A DNA stretch of 64,000 nucleotides from Streptococcus sp. zg-86 (GCF_017639855.1 NZ_CP072115.1:1364001-1428000), one strand, 5' to 3'. Shown: positions 23,750 through 32,511, counted from the stretch's first letter. The notes: generated by a model not told the origin, from the sequence alone. Made by a program: numbers and translations.

Positions 23750-25975
23750 TCAGTCTGTTTTCTCCATTAGGTAAGCATAGATTTCTTGGACTGTCCCAAG
23801 TGCCAGTAGTTCTTGTTCTTCGACCTGTTTTTTCAACTGTTGGTAAATACTACTGCTGCTAATCTCTCGTTTTTCTGCATCCTTATTGACCTTCATGACC
23901 CCATCTGTAATCGTAACAAAGCCCAATTCTTGGAAAATCTGAATCATCTTAATCAAGAGATGTTCTTTCATTTTCAAATAAGCCGCCAGTTCCTTCAGTT
24001 TGTAGCGCACATCAAATTCCTTAAACTGATAAATGGTCTTGTAAAGGCGCGCAAATTGCTCCCTGCTACCATAGCCATCCAAATAATAAGGAGTTGCCAG
24101 CTCATTTTTAAAATAAATGGCTTGAAAGTCATGGGCTTGCAAGAAATCCTTGAGAACTTGGATATCATCTGGAACTGTCGCAATTCCAATGGCTTTTTGT
24201 CCTGTCACATCTGGTAATGCTTGTGCAAAATCCACCACGACCAGGTCTGCTGGAAAACGTGTTTTCTTACTGCGCAGATTGTAGAGCTGAACCCCCTCTA
24301 CCCGCAAGTCAACCAGCATCAATTGTAAGGTAGTCTGGCCATTCCATTGATTGACTGACAGACTAACAGCCAGTTCTAGGTCTTTACTCTGCCCAATTTC
24401 TAAAGCAAACTGTCCCATGCCAAAGGCAAGAACATCAAAACTGGCCTTCCCCTTACTGATTCGGAATTTGAGATGAGCATTTTGTTGCCCCATCGTACGA
24501 GCGGATTCGACCTGAACATGTTTAAGATAAAAGACTGGCTTTTTATTGTCCATACCGTAGGGAGCCAATTTCTCAAATGATTTTAGGGTATCAAGCGACA
24601 ACTCCTCCAAATCCAATTCCTCATCAAGGCACAACTCGCCCTTACGAACCTGATCCAATCCATTATCAAGGATGTAGTCAGAAAGAGCTTCAGATAAAGC
24701 GTCTAGCTTGTCCACTTCCAAGGTCATTCCTGCCGCACCTGCATGCCCACCAAAGGCGATAAATAAATCACGATGAGCTTGCAAGGCTTCAAAAATATCA
24801 ATGGCGGCAACCGATCGAGCAGATCCCTTTGCTTTTCCTTCCTCAATGGACAATACAATAATCGGCTGCTGTAATTCTTCCAATAACCGACCTGCGACAA
24901 TCCCTAATACACCGGGATTCCATCCTTCCTGAGCCAAGACTTGAACCGGCTTTTCCTTGTCAATCATTGTCTTTGCTTCATCATAAATAGCTTGGACAAT
25001 CGCTTTGCGCTCGCTATTTTTATGGTCGATCAGCTGGGCAATCGCCTGTGCTTCTTCCTCATCAAAGCCTGTCAACAAGTCAATAGCAGGATTAGGATCA
25101 TCCAAACGCCCCAGGGCATTTAAACGCGGAGCCAGTTGAAAGCCAATGGTTTCCTCATCTAGTATGTCTGCTTGAATCTCAGCTAGAGCCATCAACTCCT
25201 GTAGCCCAATTCGTTCCGTTTGCTTGAGCATGGAAAGACCATACTTGACCAAGACACGATTTTCATCTGTCAAACTCACCATATCGGCGATTGTCCCAAT
25301 GGCAACCAAATCAAGCCATTCCACCTGGACTGTTTCCAATAAAGCACAGGCTAGCTTAAAAGCTACTCCACAGCCTGCTAAAAAAGCAAAGGGATAGGCT
25401 CCGTCTGGATGTTCGGGATGGATAATGGCATAGGCCTCAGGCAGGGTTTCAGGAAGTGAGTGGTGGTCTGTTACGATAACATCAACACCGACACTCTGGG
25501 CATAGTCTATAGCCTCATGCCCTGCCACACCATTGTCAACTGTGACAATGAGAGAAACGCCCTGTTGCTCAATAAAATACTTGTAAACCGACTGATTGGG
25601 ACCATAACCGTCTGTAAAGCGATTCGGCAGATAGACCATGCATTCTGCACCAAGTTCTTCCAAGGCTTCTTTAACAATGGACGCTGAAGTCATACCGTCT
25701 GCATCATAGTCACCGTAGACCAAAATCAGTTCATTTGCCTGAATAGCCTGACGAATCCGCTCCACGGCCTTATCCATTCCGTAGAGCAAATAGGGATCAT
25801 GCAAGTCGTCCAAGCTCGGTTGTAAAAATTTCTTTAGCGCTTCTTCTGTCTGGATTCCTCTCGTATACAGCACATTTGCTGCCACCGAGTCCAAGCCCTC
25901 TTTTTTCGCTACTTTGACAAAGGCTTGATCTGAAATTGTCGGAACCAAGGTCCATTCATAAGTTGATTGTATCAC
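23750..25975 (-). CDS. recJ: Single-stranded-DNA exonuclease RecJ
   Basis: 741 residues from GTG 25975, chosen because AAGGAG lies 6 nt before it; upstream in-frame ATGs would place this site inside the coding sequence. DHH phosphoesterase motifs: VYGDYDADGMTSA, VTVDNGVAGHEA and VTDHHSLPE. DHHA1 domain with FGGHAGAAGMTL near residue 410, an OB-fold after it, and the long Gram-positive C-terminal extension. A 5'-3' exonuclease in recombination and mismatch or base-excision repair. A GATATAAT-type promoter is visible upstream at about 26050. Confidence 0.96.
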   Translation of the reverse strand: MIQSTYEWTLVPTISDQAFVKVAKKEGLDSVAANVLYTRGIQTEEALKKFLQPSLDDLHDPYLLYGMDKAVERIRQAIQANELILVYGDYDADGMTSASIVKEALEELGAECMVYLPNRFTDGYGPNQSVYKYFIEQQGVSLIVTVDNGVAGHEAIDYAQSVGVDVIVTDHHSLPETLPEAYAIIHPEHPDGAYPFAFLAGCGVAFKLACALLETVQVEWLDLVAIGTIADMVSLTDENRVLVKYGLSMLKQTERIGLQELMALAEIQADILDEETIGFQLAPRLNALGRLDDPNPAIDLLTGFDEEEAQAIAQLIDHKNSERKAIVQAIYDEAKTMIDKEKPVQVLAQEGWNPGVLGIVAGRLLEELQQPIIVLSIEEGKAKGSARSVAAIDIFEALQAHRDLFIAFGGHAGAAGMTLEVDKLDALSEALSDYILDNGLDQVRKGELCLDEELDLEELSLDTLKSFEKLAPYGMDNKKPVFYLKHVQVESARTMGQQNAHLKFRISKGKASFDVLAFGMGQFALEIGQSKDLELAVSLSVNQWNGQTTLQLMLVDLRVEGVQLYNLRSKKTRFPADLVVVDFAQALPDVTGQKAIGIATVPDDIQVLKDFLQAHDFQAIYFKNELATPYYLDGYGSREQFARLYKTIYQFKEFDVRYKLKELAAYLKMKEHLLIKMIQIFQELGFVTITDGVMKVNKDAEKREISSSSIYQQLKKQVEEQELLALGTVQEIYAYLMEKTD

Positions 25976-26114
25976 TATCTTCTCCTTATACCCTTTGAAC
26001 ATCAAGAATTCAATGATGTTACATGAGTATGATGTCTGTCTACCATTATATCACGAAGCAGAGTTATCGTCAGCTATTGGAAAACGAAAAAGGCAGGAAG
26101 TTATCTCCCTGTCC

Positions 26115-26753
26115 CTAATGACGCAGTACAAAGAACATCACCATGCTGTTCCAAGCAATATGTAGCAGAATCGACAACACTAGATTATCTGACTTCTTAT
26201 GAAGCCAGCCAAATATCGCCCCCATGACTCCGTAGTATAGAAAAGTGGCACTATTTTCAGGCCCATGTAGGATGGAGAAATAGGTAGCTGCTAGCAACAA
26301 GCCCCACCAACTATTGTTACAGACACCTTTTTGCAAAAAACCTCGCGTCAAGATTTCCTCGCGGATTGGACCAAAAAAGCAAACATCGATGAAGAAGGAA
26401 AGGCTGATCCCCTGTACTATTGTATCATGGACTTCCCGAGCTGCTCCTGACTGAAAGGAAATAACATTCGTATACACCACATCAAACAAGAAGAGAGCTA
26501 GAAAGGCAAGAACGACCAGTCCCAAGTCCGACCAGCTTGGAAGCCTTAAGGTCGCAATCTTCCCTTTGGAAATCACATAGAGCAGAAGCAAGACAATCAG
26601 ACTATTGCCCACAATATAGACTAGCTGATGTTGGTGAAAATCTCCTTGGTTCAGCTGCCAGCAAATCAGATCAAAGACAAAATAGCCCAAGATTGCGGCA
26701 AAAAATGACATCACCTTCTCAAAAATCATTAAAATCTCCTTCAAGAAATCCAT
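26115..26753 (-). CDS. CPBP/CAAX-type membrane protease, bacteriocin self-immunity type
   Basis: About 212 residues, six to seven membrane helices. Abi/CPBP motifs: REEILTRGFLQ (EExxxR), YFSILHGP (FxxxH) and LLHIAWNSM (HxxxN). CPBP proteins in streptococcal bacteriocin loci (BlpY, PncP, SkkI types) confer self-protection. The first in-frame codon is GTG at 26756 with ATG one codon later; the gene starts on the stop codon of the preceding gene. It is the last gene of the immunity operon. Protease activity is inferred from motifs. Confidence 0.88.
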   Translation of the reverse strand: MDFLKEILMIFEKVMSFFAAILGYFVFDLICWQLNQGDFHQHQLVYIVGNSLIVLLLLYVISKGKIATLRLPSWSDLGLVVLAFLALFLFDVVYTNVISFQSGAAREVHDTIVQGISLSFFIDVCFFGPIREEILTRGFLQKGVCNNSWWGLLLAATYFSILHGPENSATFLYYGVMGAIFGWLHKKSDNLVLSILLHIAWNSMVMFFVLRH

Positions 26754-26755
26754 CA

Positions 26756-27133
26756 CTAGCTGATTTCAGATGAAATAGCCTGCTTATATCCTTCACGATT
26801 GGGATAGGTCTGTAAGACCACCCCTGTCAAAAACATAAAAAAGGTCGAGCAAAATTGCACTAGGTTCTGACCGTCAAGTACTGAAAGAACAAGGGTCACC
26901 AAGAAGGTCACCCCAAGCATCCATTTTTGATATGGAGGCCAGTGGTAAGAAATCCCCTTCTGTCTCAAAAGACGGTAAGCGCGAATGGTAAGAACTAGAG
27001 TCCCTATAAAGACAAGAATTGCACAGATGATAAAATAAGGAAAGCTGCTTCTTTTTCCAATAATCCATGCAAAAAAGAGCGCAATATCAAGGATGATAAC
27101 AAGCCAATTCCCTTTTTGTAGTTGTTTTTCCAT
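26756..27133 (-). CDS. Small four-helix membrane protein of the blp-like immunity operon
   Basis: 125 residues with four hydrophobic segments (about 11-27, 33-52, 68-86 and 92-110) separated by short basic loops. I do not recognise a defined domain. By position between an immunity protein and a CPBP protease it resembles the accessory membrane proteins (BlpZ/PncO type) of pneumococcal blp immunity regions. The stop is shared with the start of the protease gene. The role is inferred from context only. Confidence 0.65.
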   Translation of the reverse strand: MEKQLQKGNWLVIILDIALFFAWIIGKRSSFPYFIICAILVFIGTLVLTIRAYRLLRQKGISYHWPPYQKWMLGVTFLVTLVLSVLDGQNLVQFCSTFFMFLTGVVLQTYPNREGYKQAISSEIS

Positions 27134-27148
27134 ATTCCTTCTCCTTTT

Positions 27149-27508
27149 CTATCCCTTCATCACTTTGATAAAACCAATCGTATAACACAATAGTAAGATA
27201 GCTAGATGAAAAAATGGATTAAAGGGACTGCTCTGATTCAGCAGATTCCAAATGAATATCCCAATCATGATGAGTTGAAAGAACCACGTTTTTTTCATAA
27301 ATTGCCCCACAGTAAGCGACTGTTCAGCCGGCTTACCCTCTGAAGAAGTCGAACGTATATCTGCCCAAGCATTCAACCCATTCAGCAATAGAGTGCAAGC
27401 TAGGACACCTAGCATTTGTCTGAGGGATACCTTCATGACAAGACCAAATAGGACTTGTAAAACAGTTGTTGCAACCACAACAGCTAGGATTTTCACTTGC
27501 TTTGTCAT
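27149..27508 (-). CDS. Small membrane protein of the blp-like immunity operon
   Basis: 119 residues from the third of three consecutive ATGs, which lies 8 nt after GGAG. Hydrophobic segments near residues 6-25, 32-46, 74-92 and 97-113 with a Ser/Glu-rich loop (RSTSSEGKPAEQS). No recognised domain. It sits 15 nt upstream of the next operon gene. Similar to accessory membrane proteins found with bacteriocin genes, function unknown. Confidence 0.6.
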   Translation of the reverse strand: MTKQVKILAVVVATTVLQVLFGLVMKVSLRQMLGVLACTLLLNGLNAWADIRSTSSEGKPAEQSLTVGQFMKKTWFFQLIMIGIFIWNLLNQSSPFNPFFHLAILLLCYTIGFIKVMKG

Positions 27509-27586
27509 CATCATGTCTCCTTCTACATTCTTAAGCCAATAACTGTCCTTCTTGACAAAAAACTCTGATCGAAAAAATCATGTAGA

Positions 27587-27793
27587 CTACTTGGCTCTGG
27601 CACGTAAGACTACACCAATTAACAGTCCGACAATGATACCCAACCAAGAAGAAAGCGCCAAACCTTTGGCGATATCTCCTAGTAATTCTCCCACTAATAT
27701 ACCGAGTAGACTACCGAAAGACAGACCAATGCAAATACCAATGGATATACTATTTTCTTTTGTGATGCCCGTTTCGGGATTTTCTTTTTTCAT
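27587..27793 (-). CDS. 68-aa glycine-rich two-helix membrane peptide
   Basis: After a polar N-terminus (MKKENPETGITKEN) come two glycine-rich helices: SIGICIGLSFGSLLGILVGELLG and SSWLGIIVGLLIGVVL, ending RARAK. The small-xxx-small spacing favours tight helix packing. It lacks a double-glycine leader, so it is not an obvious class II bacteriocin precursor; glycine-zipper small proteins of this kind are common in Firmicutes. Same strand and operon as the immunity genes. Confidence 0.65.
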   Translation of the reverse strand: MKKENPETGITKENSISIGICIGLSFGSLLGILVGELLGDIAKGLALSSWLGIIVGLLIGVVLRARAK

Positions 27794-27838
27794 CTGAAAT
27801 CTCTCCTAAAAATCAGTTTATGGGGATTTTCCAATACG

Positions 27839-28168
27839 TTATAACATACCTATCGGGCCGTATACTTTTAAAACTGGCTTGACTTGGTCGTAATGAAATT
27901 GATCATACCGTCGCCAAGCCTGTTTCAAGTCTTCTGTCACATCTAAGGAACTAATGCCCATCAACAAGCTGGTTCGTTGGTAAAATTTTTCAAGAGCTAT
28001 TAGAAGCTGATTATCCACGACTGTACGATTCTTCAATACTGTCACGATTTCCTGTATATTCTCTTGAAATCGTATCGTGTCATAGTTCGATTGGTGAGAG
28101 GTTCGTTGAAAAATCTTCTCTAGTTCATTGATCAAAGAATAGGCTTCTTCTAGTATATGTGTATCCAT
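27839..28168 (-). CDS. Class II bacteriocin immunity protein (EntA-immunity fold)
   Basis: 109 residues, all-helical and without membrane segments: ILEEAYSLINELEKIFQRT, FQENIQEIVTVLKNR, NQLLIALEKFYQRTSLLMG and LKQAWRRYDQFHYDQ form the antiparallel four-helix bundle of the enterocin-A-immunity superfamily. Such proteins guard the mannose-PTS receptor of the producer. It is the first gene of the minus-strand operon and lies just downstream of a BlpR/ComE-like direct-repeat promoter. No bacteriocin gene is seen beside it. Confidence 0.8.
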   Translation of the reverse strand: MDTHILEEAYSLINELEKIFQRTSHQSNYDTIRFQENIQEIVTVLKNRTVVDNQLLIALEKFYQRTSLLMGISSLDVTEDLKQAWRRYDQFHYDQVKPVLKVYGPIGML

Positions 28169-28216
28169 AAAACATACCTTCTTTCATTTGTTATTACCTT
28201 TAACTTTGGTAAATAG

Positions 28217-28283
28217 AGTATAGCACTTATTGATAGACAAGTTTGCTCATTTCCTGAACGGTCATTGAAGATTCCTAAATGGT
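28217..28283 (-). promoter_or_regulatory. BlpR/ComE-type direct-repeat promoter of the immunity operon
   Basis: On the minus strand ACCATTTAGGAA (28272-28283) and ACCGTTCAGGAA (28251-28262) are direct repeats whose starts are exactly 21 bp apart, followed by a TATACT -10 (28217-28222). The repeat sequence and two-turn spacing match binding sites of LytTR regulators of the BlpR/ComE group. The likely binder is the regulator at 31759-32511. Confidence 0.75.
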
Positions 28284-28370
28284 TCCCGCTGTTATTCAAA
28301 CCTCTTTTCATTTCTAATGTCCAAGCCCTTCAAATGATAAAAGAGGGCTATTCGCAGGTGAAAAAGAGAG

Positions 28371-28590
28371 ACAAGAAACCAAGGAAAGAGATTTTTCACG
28401 AAAGAAGGAAAAACTTAGAGCATAGGGAAGGTTCTATCACAAAAAAATGCAAGACTTGAAACACAGGAAAGGAATTTTCACAAAAAAATAACAGACTTAA
28501 AGCATAGGGAAGATTTTATCACAAAAAAACGCAAGGCTTGAAACACAGGGAAGAAATTTTCACAGAAAAATACATGACTTGAAGTATATC
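28371..28590. repeat. Imperfect 41-bp tandem repeats
   Basis: Five full units (from 28372, 28413, 28454, 28495 and 28536) plus a partial sixth. Each has CTTGAAACACAGGRAAG-like sequence then TTTTCACAAAAAAA. Units 1 and 3 (GCATAGGGAAG ... TATCAC) and units 2 and 4 (AACACAGG ... TTTTCAC) are closer to each other, giving an 82-bp higher-order period. 41 is not a multiple of 3 and no spacers are present. The gap 28169-28613 holds these and the promoter, and no gene. Confidence 0.85.
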
Positions 28591-28613
28591 TCCCATTCTG
28601 ATAGAGAATCGAA

Positions 28614-30402
28614 GCTGGGCAAAAACTAGCTGCTCATATACAAAAAACGAGCAATTCCAATTAGGAGTTGCTCGTTTTCCATTTCATGCTTTATAATTAT
28701 AATAACCACAAAACAACTAGAAAGGCATGAAAATGTATAAACAGTATAACACAAATCAGCTTAGTTTGGAATTAAATATTGCTTGGGACTTACCTGCTAC
28801 ACATGAGGCACGTCTGATTAGTCAGTTTGTGGATACTATTCCTCAATCCGTTCTCCTAGAAGAAACTTCCCACACAGGTCGTCCTGCCTTTCATCCAGCT
28901 ATGTTGCTCAAAATGACCCTATTCGCCTATGCTCGCCAAGTTTTCTCTGGTAGAAAAATCCTCCAAATGAATGAGGAAGTCATTCCTATGAAATGGCTGA
29001 GTCAGGATACCTACGTCTGTTATCGAACCATAAATAGTTTTCGGGCCTCTACACACGCCAACCAGCTTATCAAAACTGCTTTCATCTACTTCACTCTCCT
29101 CCTCAGAGAGAATGGATTGATTGAAGATAAAGCTCTCTTCATTGACGGGACTAAGGTAGAAGCTGATGCCAACAAGTATTCCTTCACGTGGAAAAAGGCC
29201 GTTGAGCGCTATGAAGATGCCTTGAATGGAAACATTTCTGCTCTCTATGACAAGCTAGTCCAAGAAGGGGTGAATACTGCCTTGTCCAAGGAAGAATGTC
29301 TCACTAGCGAAGGACTAAACCAACTCCTACAAGAGACCGAACAAGTACTAGATGAGTTGGAAAATGCTATCTCACAAGAGCCTAAAGTCATTAAAGGTGG
29401 ATCGGCCAACAGACAGAAACGAAGAAGAATTAAGAAACTCAAGAGAAAATTGAAAGAGGATTTTCTTGTTCGGAAACAAAAGTACGAACGAGATAAACAG
29501 ATTTTACAAGAGCGAAATTCCTATTCTAAAACAGATCCTGATGCGACGTTTATGAGGATGAAAGAGGATCATATGAGGAATGGTCAGCTCAAACCTGCTT
29601 ACAACCTTCAACTTGGTACAAATAGCCAGTTTGCCTTAGCTTACGGATTGTATCCGAATCCAACTGACACTCGTACACTCAAACCTTTTCTTCAATCCAT
29701 CCAAACCTTAGAACTCTTTCAACACATTGTCGCGGATGCAGGTTATGGTAGTGAAGAAAATTACAGCTTTATCGTTGATAATCTGGAGAAAACGCCCCTA
29801 ATTCCCTACGGAACATATCAGAAAGAGCAGAAGAAAAGCTACAAGAAGAGTGATGCCAATCCTGAAAACTGGACTTACCTAGAAGATTCTGACCAGTGGA
29901 TAAAACCAGATGGAGTTGTCTACTCGTTTAAGAATTATTCACGAAGAACGGAAAAGTATGGATTTGAGAAAGATAGTAAGATTTACGAAGCTGATCCTGT
30001 ACAAGCTAGTGAAGAGTTAGACCAATTAGCACGGACAGAGAAAGGAAACCTCAAACAAATTCAGTATAATCCTACGTGGAACTATTTCAAGAACTTAGTC
30101 AAAGAGGAATTGCCAAGTAAAGAGGGAGCCCGCATTTATGCCAAACGCAAGGTGGATGTCGAACCTGTATTTGGTAGGATGAAGGGTGTTTTTGGCGTAC
30201 GCAGAGTGCATGTCAGAGGTCAAAAAGTGGTTGAAACTGAGATAGGATTCCTCCTAATGAGCATGAATCTCACGAAATTGGCTAAGAAATTAGTCCAATA
30301 TAATAGAGACAAAAATAAAAACACAAATAGTTCGACTGGATTTCATCAAAATCAACTTGAATCTATCTGTGTTTTTTATTTACTGGCTAGTTTTTGCCCA
30401 GC
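28614..30402 (+). mobile_element. IS1182-family insertion sequence
   Basis: Perfect 17-bp terminal inverted repeats GCTGGGCAAAAACTAGC (28614-28630) and its complement (30386-30402) enclose one transposase gene and an internal terminator near the left end. The element is 1789 bp. No direct repeat is apparent in the flanks, which suggests either no target duplication or a later rearrangement. It lies between the immunity operon and the histidine-kinase gene, ending 14 bp from the kinase stop codon. Confidence 0.9.
28643..28678. terminator. Terminator-like hairpin at the left end of the IS
   Basis: AAAACGAGCAATTCC / GGAGTTGCTCGTTTT with a loop of about 5 nt. T runs are available on the plus strand. 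Such hairpins shield a transposase from outside transcription. Confidence 0.8.
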
Positions 30403-30553
30403 CTCCTCCTATCTCTTACTCATCTACCAGCTGTATTTCAAGTACCTGACAAAACGTATGGTGTTGACTTCTTGTCTGGAGCGACACTCCTGGATAATGT
30501 TCCAAGATTTTCAGAACCGTATAGAGGCCAATCCCTCGATGTTCCCCCTTTGA
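28727..30553 (+). CDS. IS1182-family transposase
   Basis: The frame encodes 608 residues; the ATG at 28733 has better spacing from AAAGG than the one at 28727. N-terminal DUF772-type domain (GRPAFHPAMLLKMTLFAYARQVFSGRKI), then DDE-type core with LFIDGTKVEADANKY (first Asp), IVADAGYGSEENY (second) and GARIYAKRKVDVEPVFGRMKGVFGVRR with the Glu of the E-region. The frame has no stop inside the IS: it crosses the right inverted repeat and ends about 150 nt inside the antisense strand of the kinase gene. The last 50 or so residues are therefore host-derived. Confidence 0.9.
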   Translation: MKMYKQYNTNQLSLELNIAWDLPATHEARLISQFVDTIPQSVLLEETSHTGRPAFHPAMLLKMTLFAYARQVFSGRKILQMNEEVIPMKWLSQDTYVCYRTINSFRASTHANQLIKTAFIYFTLLLRENGLIEDKALFIDGTKVEADANKYSFTWKKAVERYEDALNGNISALYDKLVQEGVNTALSKEECLTSEGLNQLLQETEQVLDELENAISQEPKVIKGGSANRQKRRRIKKLKRKLKEDFLVRKQKYERDKQILQERNSYSKTDPDATFMRMKEDHMRNGQLKPAYNLQLGTNSQFALAYGLYPNPTDTRTLKPFLQSIQTLELFQHIVADAGYGSEENYSFIVDNLEKTPLIPYGTYQKEQKKSYKKSDANPENWTYLEDSDQWIKPDGVVYSFKNYSRRTEKYGFEKDSKIYEADPVQASEELDQLARTEKGNLKQIQYNPTWNYFKNLVKEELPSKEGARIYAKRKVDVEPVFGRMKGVFGVRRVHVRGQKVVETEIGFLLMSMNLTKLAKKLVQYNRDKNKNTNSSTGFHQNQLESICVFYLLASFCPASSYLLLIYQLYFKYLTKRMVLTSCLERHSWIMFQDFQNRIEANPSMFPL

Positions 30554-31762
30554 ACTAGCTTCAAACTGATACAAGGAAGAAATGTCCACAGATTCTTGTT
30601 GCGTACTATTTTCAATGATAAATACCTGCTTTTGTTCCAGCGTAAAGTACGAAAGACGAATGATAGCTGTTTCTGTCTCTAGGGCAGCTTCATAGGCATT
30701 ATCGCATAAAATAGCAACAATCGTAATAAAGTCCACCAACTCCATCCCTTTTGGCCTGATGACCTCCGGCACCTCAAGAGAAACAGCAACGTGATGTTCT
30801 GTCGCTTGCGCTATTTTTGAGGCCAGCAAACTCTTGAGCGCATTATTGTCAATCTGCACCAACCGTCCCATGTCATACTTAGGATGTCGGAGGTGCTTAC
30901 TGGAATCTTTCAGCACTGTATCATAGATTTCCTTGACCAAGGTGAGATTATTTTCCTCTATCCCTACTTGAAGCGTTGTGAGCAGATTGGTATAGTCATG
31001 GCGAAATCCCCTGACTTCACGGTACAATCCCTCCACCTGTTGACTATACTGTTCTAGATGTTGAAGTTGCAACTCCTTTTGAAAATCTAGCTTTTCTTTT
31101 AAGGTCTCTCGGATATTTTTGTCCAGTTGTGCAATTAGACTCATAAATATGAGGAGGTAAAAAATCAATATAAACTGACGAATGACAAGGACATCCGCCG
31201 CTTGCCCTGTTTCCATATACAAGAGAAGCTGAGTTGTTCCATAATAACAAGCCATAAGCCAATTGACGAGATAAAGGAATTTCTTATCACGGATGCTAAA
31301 GAAGATGCGCCTTAACTTTGAGAAATCATAGTGAAAGTAGTGCAAAAACAAAAGAAGTAAGACAATCGCAATCACCCGTTCTATCCCTACTCCCAAATTG
31401 TTCCCCTTTGCAAGAACATCCTCTATTTCAAACGCATAGGCACCAAAGGAGAGGGAGTCGCTAAACAAATCGAGCAAGGTCATAGGCAGGAGGCTATAGA
31501 AAATCAGCAGGGTTTTGGATAAAGGTCTGAGGAATAAATAAGATAAGAGAAAAAAATCGACGAAGATGGCTATATAGTAGTTTCCCCAGTTGTCCTTTAA
31601 AAGGTAGTTTAAGAAAAGTATTCCATTCACAACGATAACTCTAATCGCCATGCCAAGAAGAACCTCATACCAGCGCAATTTTCGGCCGCTTATCCTAGAA
31701 AATAAGATCAACTCCATTAGCATAAGAGTTACGACAACCATTACCTGTAGTCCAACAATCAT
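30416..31762 (-). CDS. Peptide-pheromone histidine kinase (BlpH/ComD type)
   Basis: 448 residues. Six to seven membrane helices in the first 205 residues, a coiled linker, and an HPK10-type catalytic part: phosphoacceptor VRGFRHDYTNLL (His near 254), ILCDNAYEAALE (N box) and SKGEHRGIGLYTVLKIL (G box). Kinases of this type sense double-glycine-leader peptide pheromones in competence and bacteriocin control. It overlaps the response regulator gene by 4 nt. Its 3' end lies 14 bp from an IS; any pheromone gene expected downstream is not visible. Confidence 0.88.
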   Translation of the reverse strand: MIVGLQVMVVVTLMLMELILFSRISGRKLRWYEVLLGMAIRVIVVNGILFLNYLLKDNWGNYYIAIFVDFFLLSYLFLRPLSKTLLIFYSLLPMTLLDLFSDSLSFGAYAFEIEDVLAKGNNLGVGIERVIAIVLLLLFLHYFHYDFSKLRRIFFSIRDKKFLYLVNWLMACYYGTTQLLLYMETGQAADVLVIRQFILIFYLLIFMSLIAQLDKNIRETLKEKLDFQKELQLQHLEQYSQQVEGLYREVRGFRHDYTNLLTTLQVGIEENNLTLVKEIYDTVLKDSSKHLRHPKYDMGRLVQIDNNALKSLLASKIAQATEHHVAVSLEVPEVIRPKGMELVDFITIVAILCDNAYEAALETETAIIRLSYFTLEQKQVFIIENSTQQESVDISSLYQFEASSKGEHRGIGLYTVLKILEHYPGVSLQTRSQHHTFCQVLEIQLVDE

Positions 31763-32511
31763 AGGCCACTTCCTTTATGTAACTGTTCAATCGTAGCTAG
31801 TACCGTCTCTAACTTACTTCTTGCAATCCAACAACTAGAGCCATTGCGAAAATAGAGAATTTTTTCATGCTTATCAATTTTGACAACATTGGCTGGATTG
31901 ACGACAAAGGAACGATGACAGGCAAGGAGCCTTGGTTCCTGTTGCAAGACTTCTGCTAAACTAGCGGTAAACTCTGTGCGATCCTTTTCCGTATACAAAA
32001 TGACACGATGCGGGCGAGGGGAGGTTTCTAAATACAGGATGTCCTGAAACGGAACCTGAATCTGCGCATACTTGGACTGATAATAAAAAGCATCCTCCGC
32101 CACTGTCTTTGTCACTTGCTCATCTGCATATAGAAGCACTTTCTCGATTCGAGCTAGCCATTCATCAGAAGGGAGATTCTTGGCGATATAGTCAAGAGCA
32201 GACACTTGGTAGCGAAAAGCCAAGGGCATCCATTCAGAATGAGTGGTCACAAAGACAATCATCGCATAGGGATCGAGCTGACGAATCTCACGCGCCACTT
32301 CGAGTCCCTTTTTTTCTTCCTCTCTGATTTCAATATCTAAAAAGAAAAGCTGATGACGTCCCTTTTCCTCTACTGCTGCTAGCAATTGTTCTGGCTTACC
32401 AAACACCTCTAGCCGCTTGACCGATAAGTGGTGCTGGGCTATAAGACCCGCTACGACTTCTTCCATTCGAGATTGTTGAACAACATCATCTTCCAGTATA
32501 AAAATATTCAT
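31759..32511 (-). CDS. LytTR response regulator (BlpR/ComE type)
   Basis: 250 residues. Receiver domain (1-125) with the acidic pair in FILEDD, the phospho-acceptor Asp in LFFLDIEIREEEKKG (about 58), the Thr in VFVTTHS and the Lys near YIAKN. C-terminal LytTR DNA-binding domain (about 145-245: ILYLETSPRPHRVILYTE, LLACHRSFVVNPANVVKID). Regulators of this class bind paired direct repeats such as those at 28251-28283. It is translated together with the kinase. Confidence 0.9.
   Translation of the reverse strand: MNIFILEDDVVQQSRMEEVVAGLIAQHHLSVKRLEVFGKPEQLLAAVEEKGRHQLFFLDIEIREEEKKGLEVAREIRQLDPYAMIVFVTTHSEWMPLAFRYQVSALDYIAKNLPSDEWLARIEKVLLYADEQVTKTVAEDAFYYQSKYAQIQVPFQDILYLETSPRPHRVILYTEKDRTEFTASLAEVLQQEPRLLACHRSFVVNPANVVKIDKHEKILYFRNGSSCWIARSKLETVLATIEQLHKGSGL

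Noticed and set aside
27587..27793. Glycine-rich 68-aa peptide as a class II bacteriocin
   Set aside because: No GG-type leader, and two long membrane helices; better described as a small membrane protein.
28265..28459. Plus-strand ORF of 64 codons near the bacteriocin promoter, considered as a pheromone or bacteriocin precursor
   Set aside because: No Shine-Dalgarno or double-glycine leader; it reads antisense through the direct repeats and then through the 41-bp repeats.
28371..28590. Possible CRISPR array
   Set aside because: The 41-bp units follow each other without unique spacers, and no cas genes are present.
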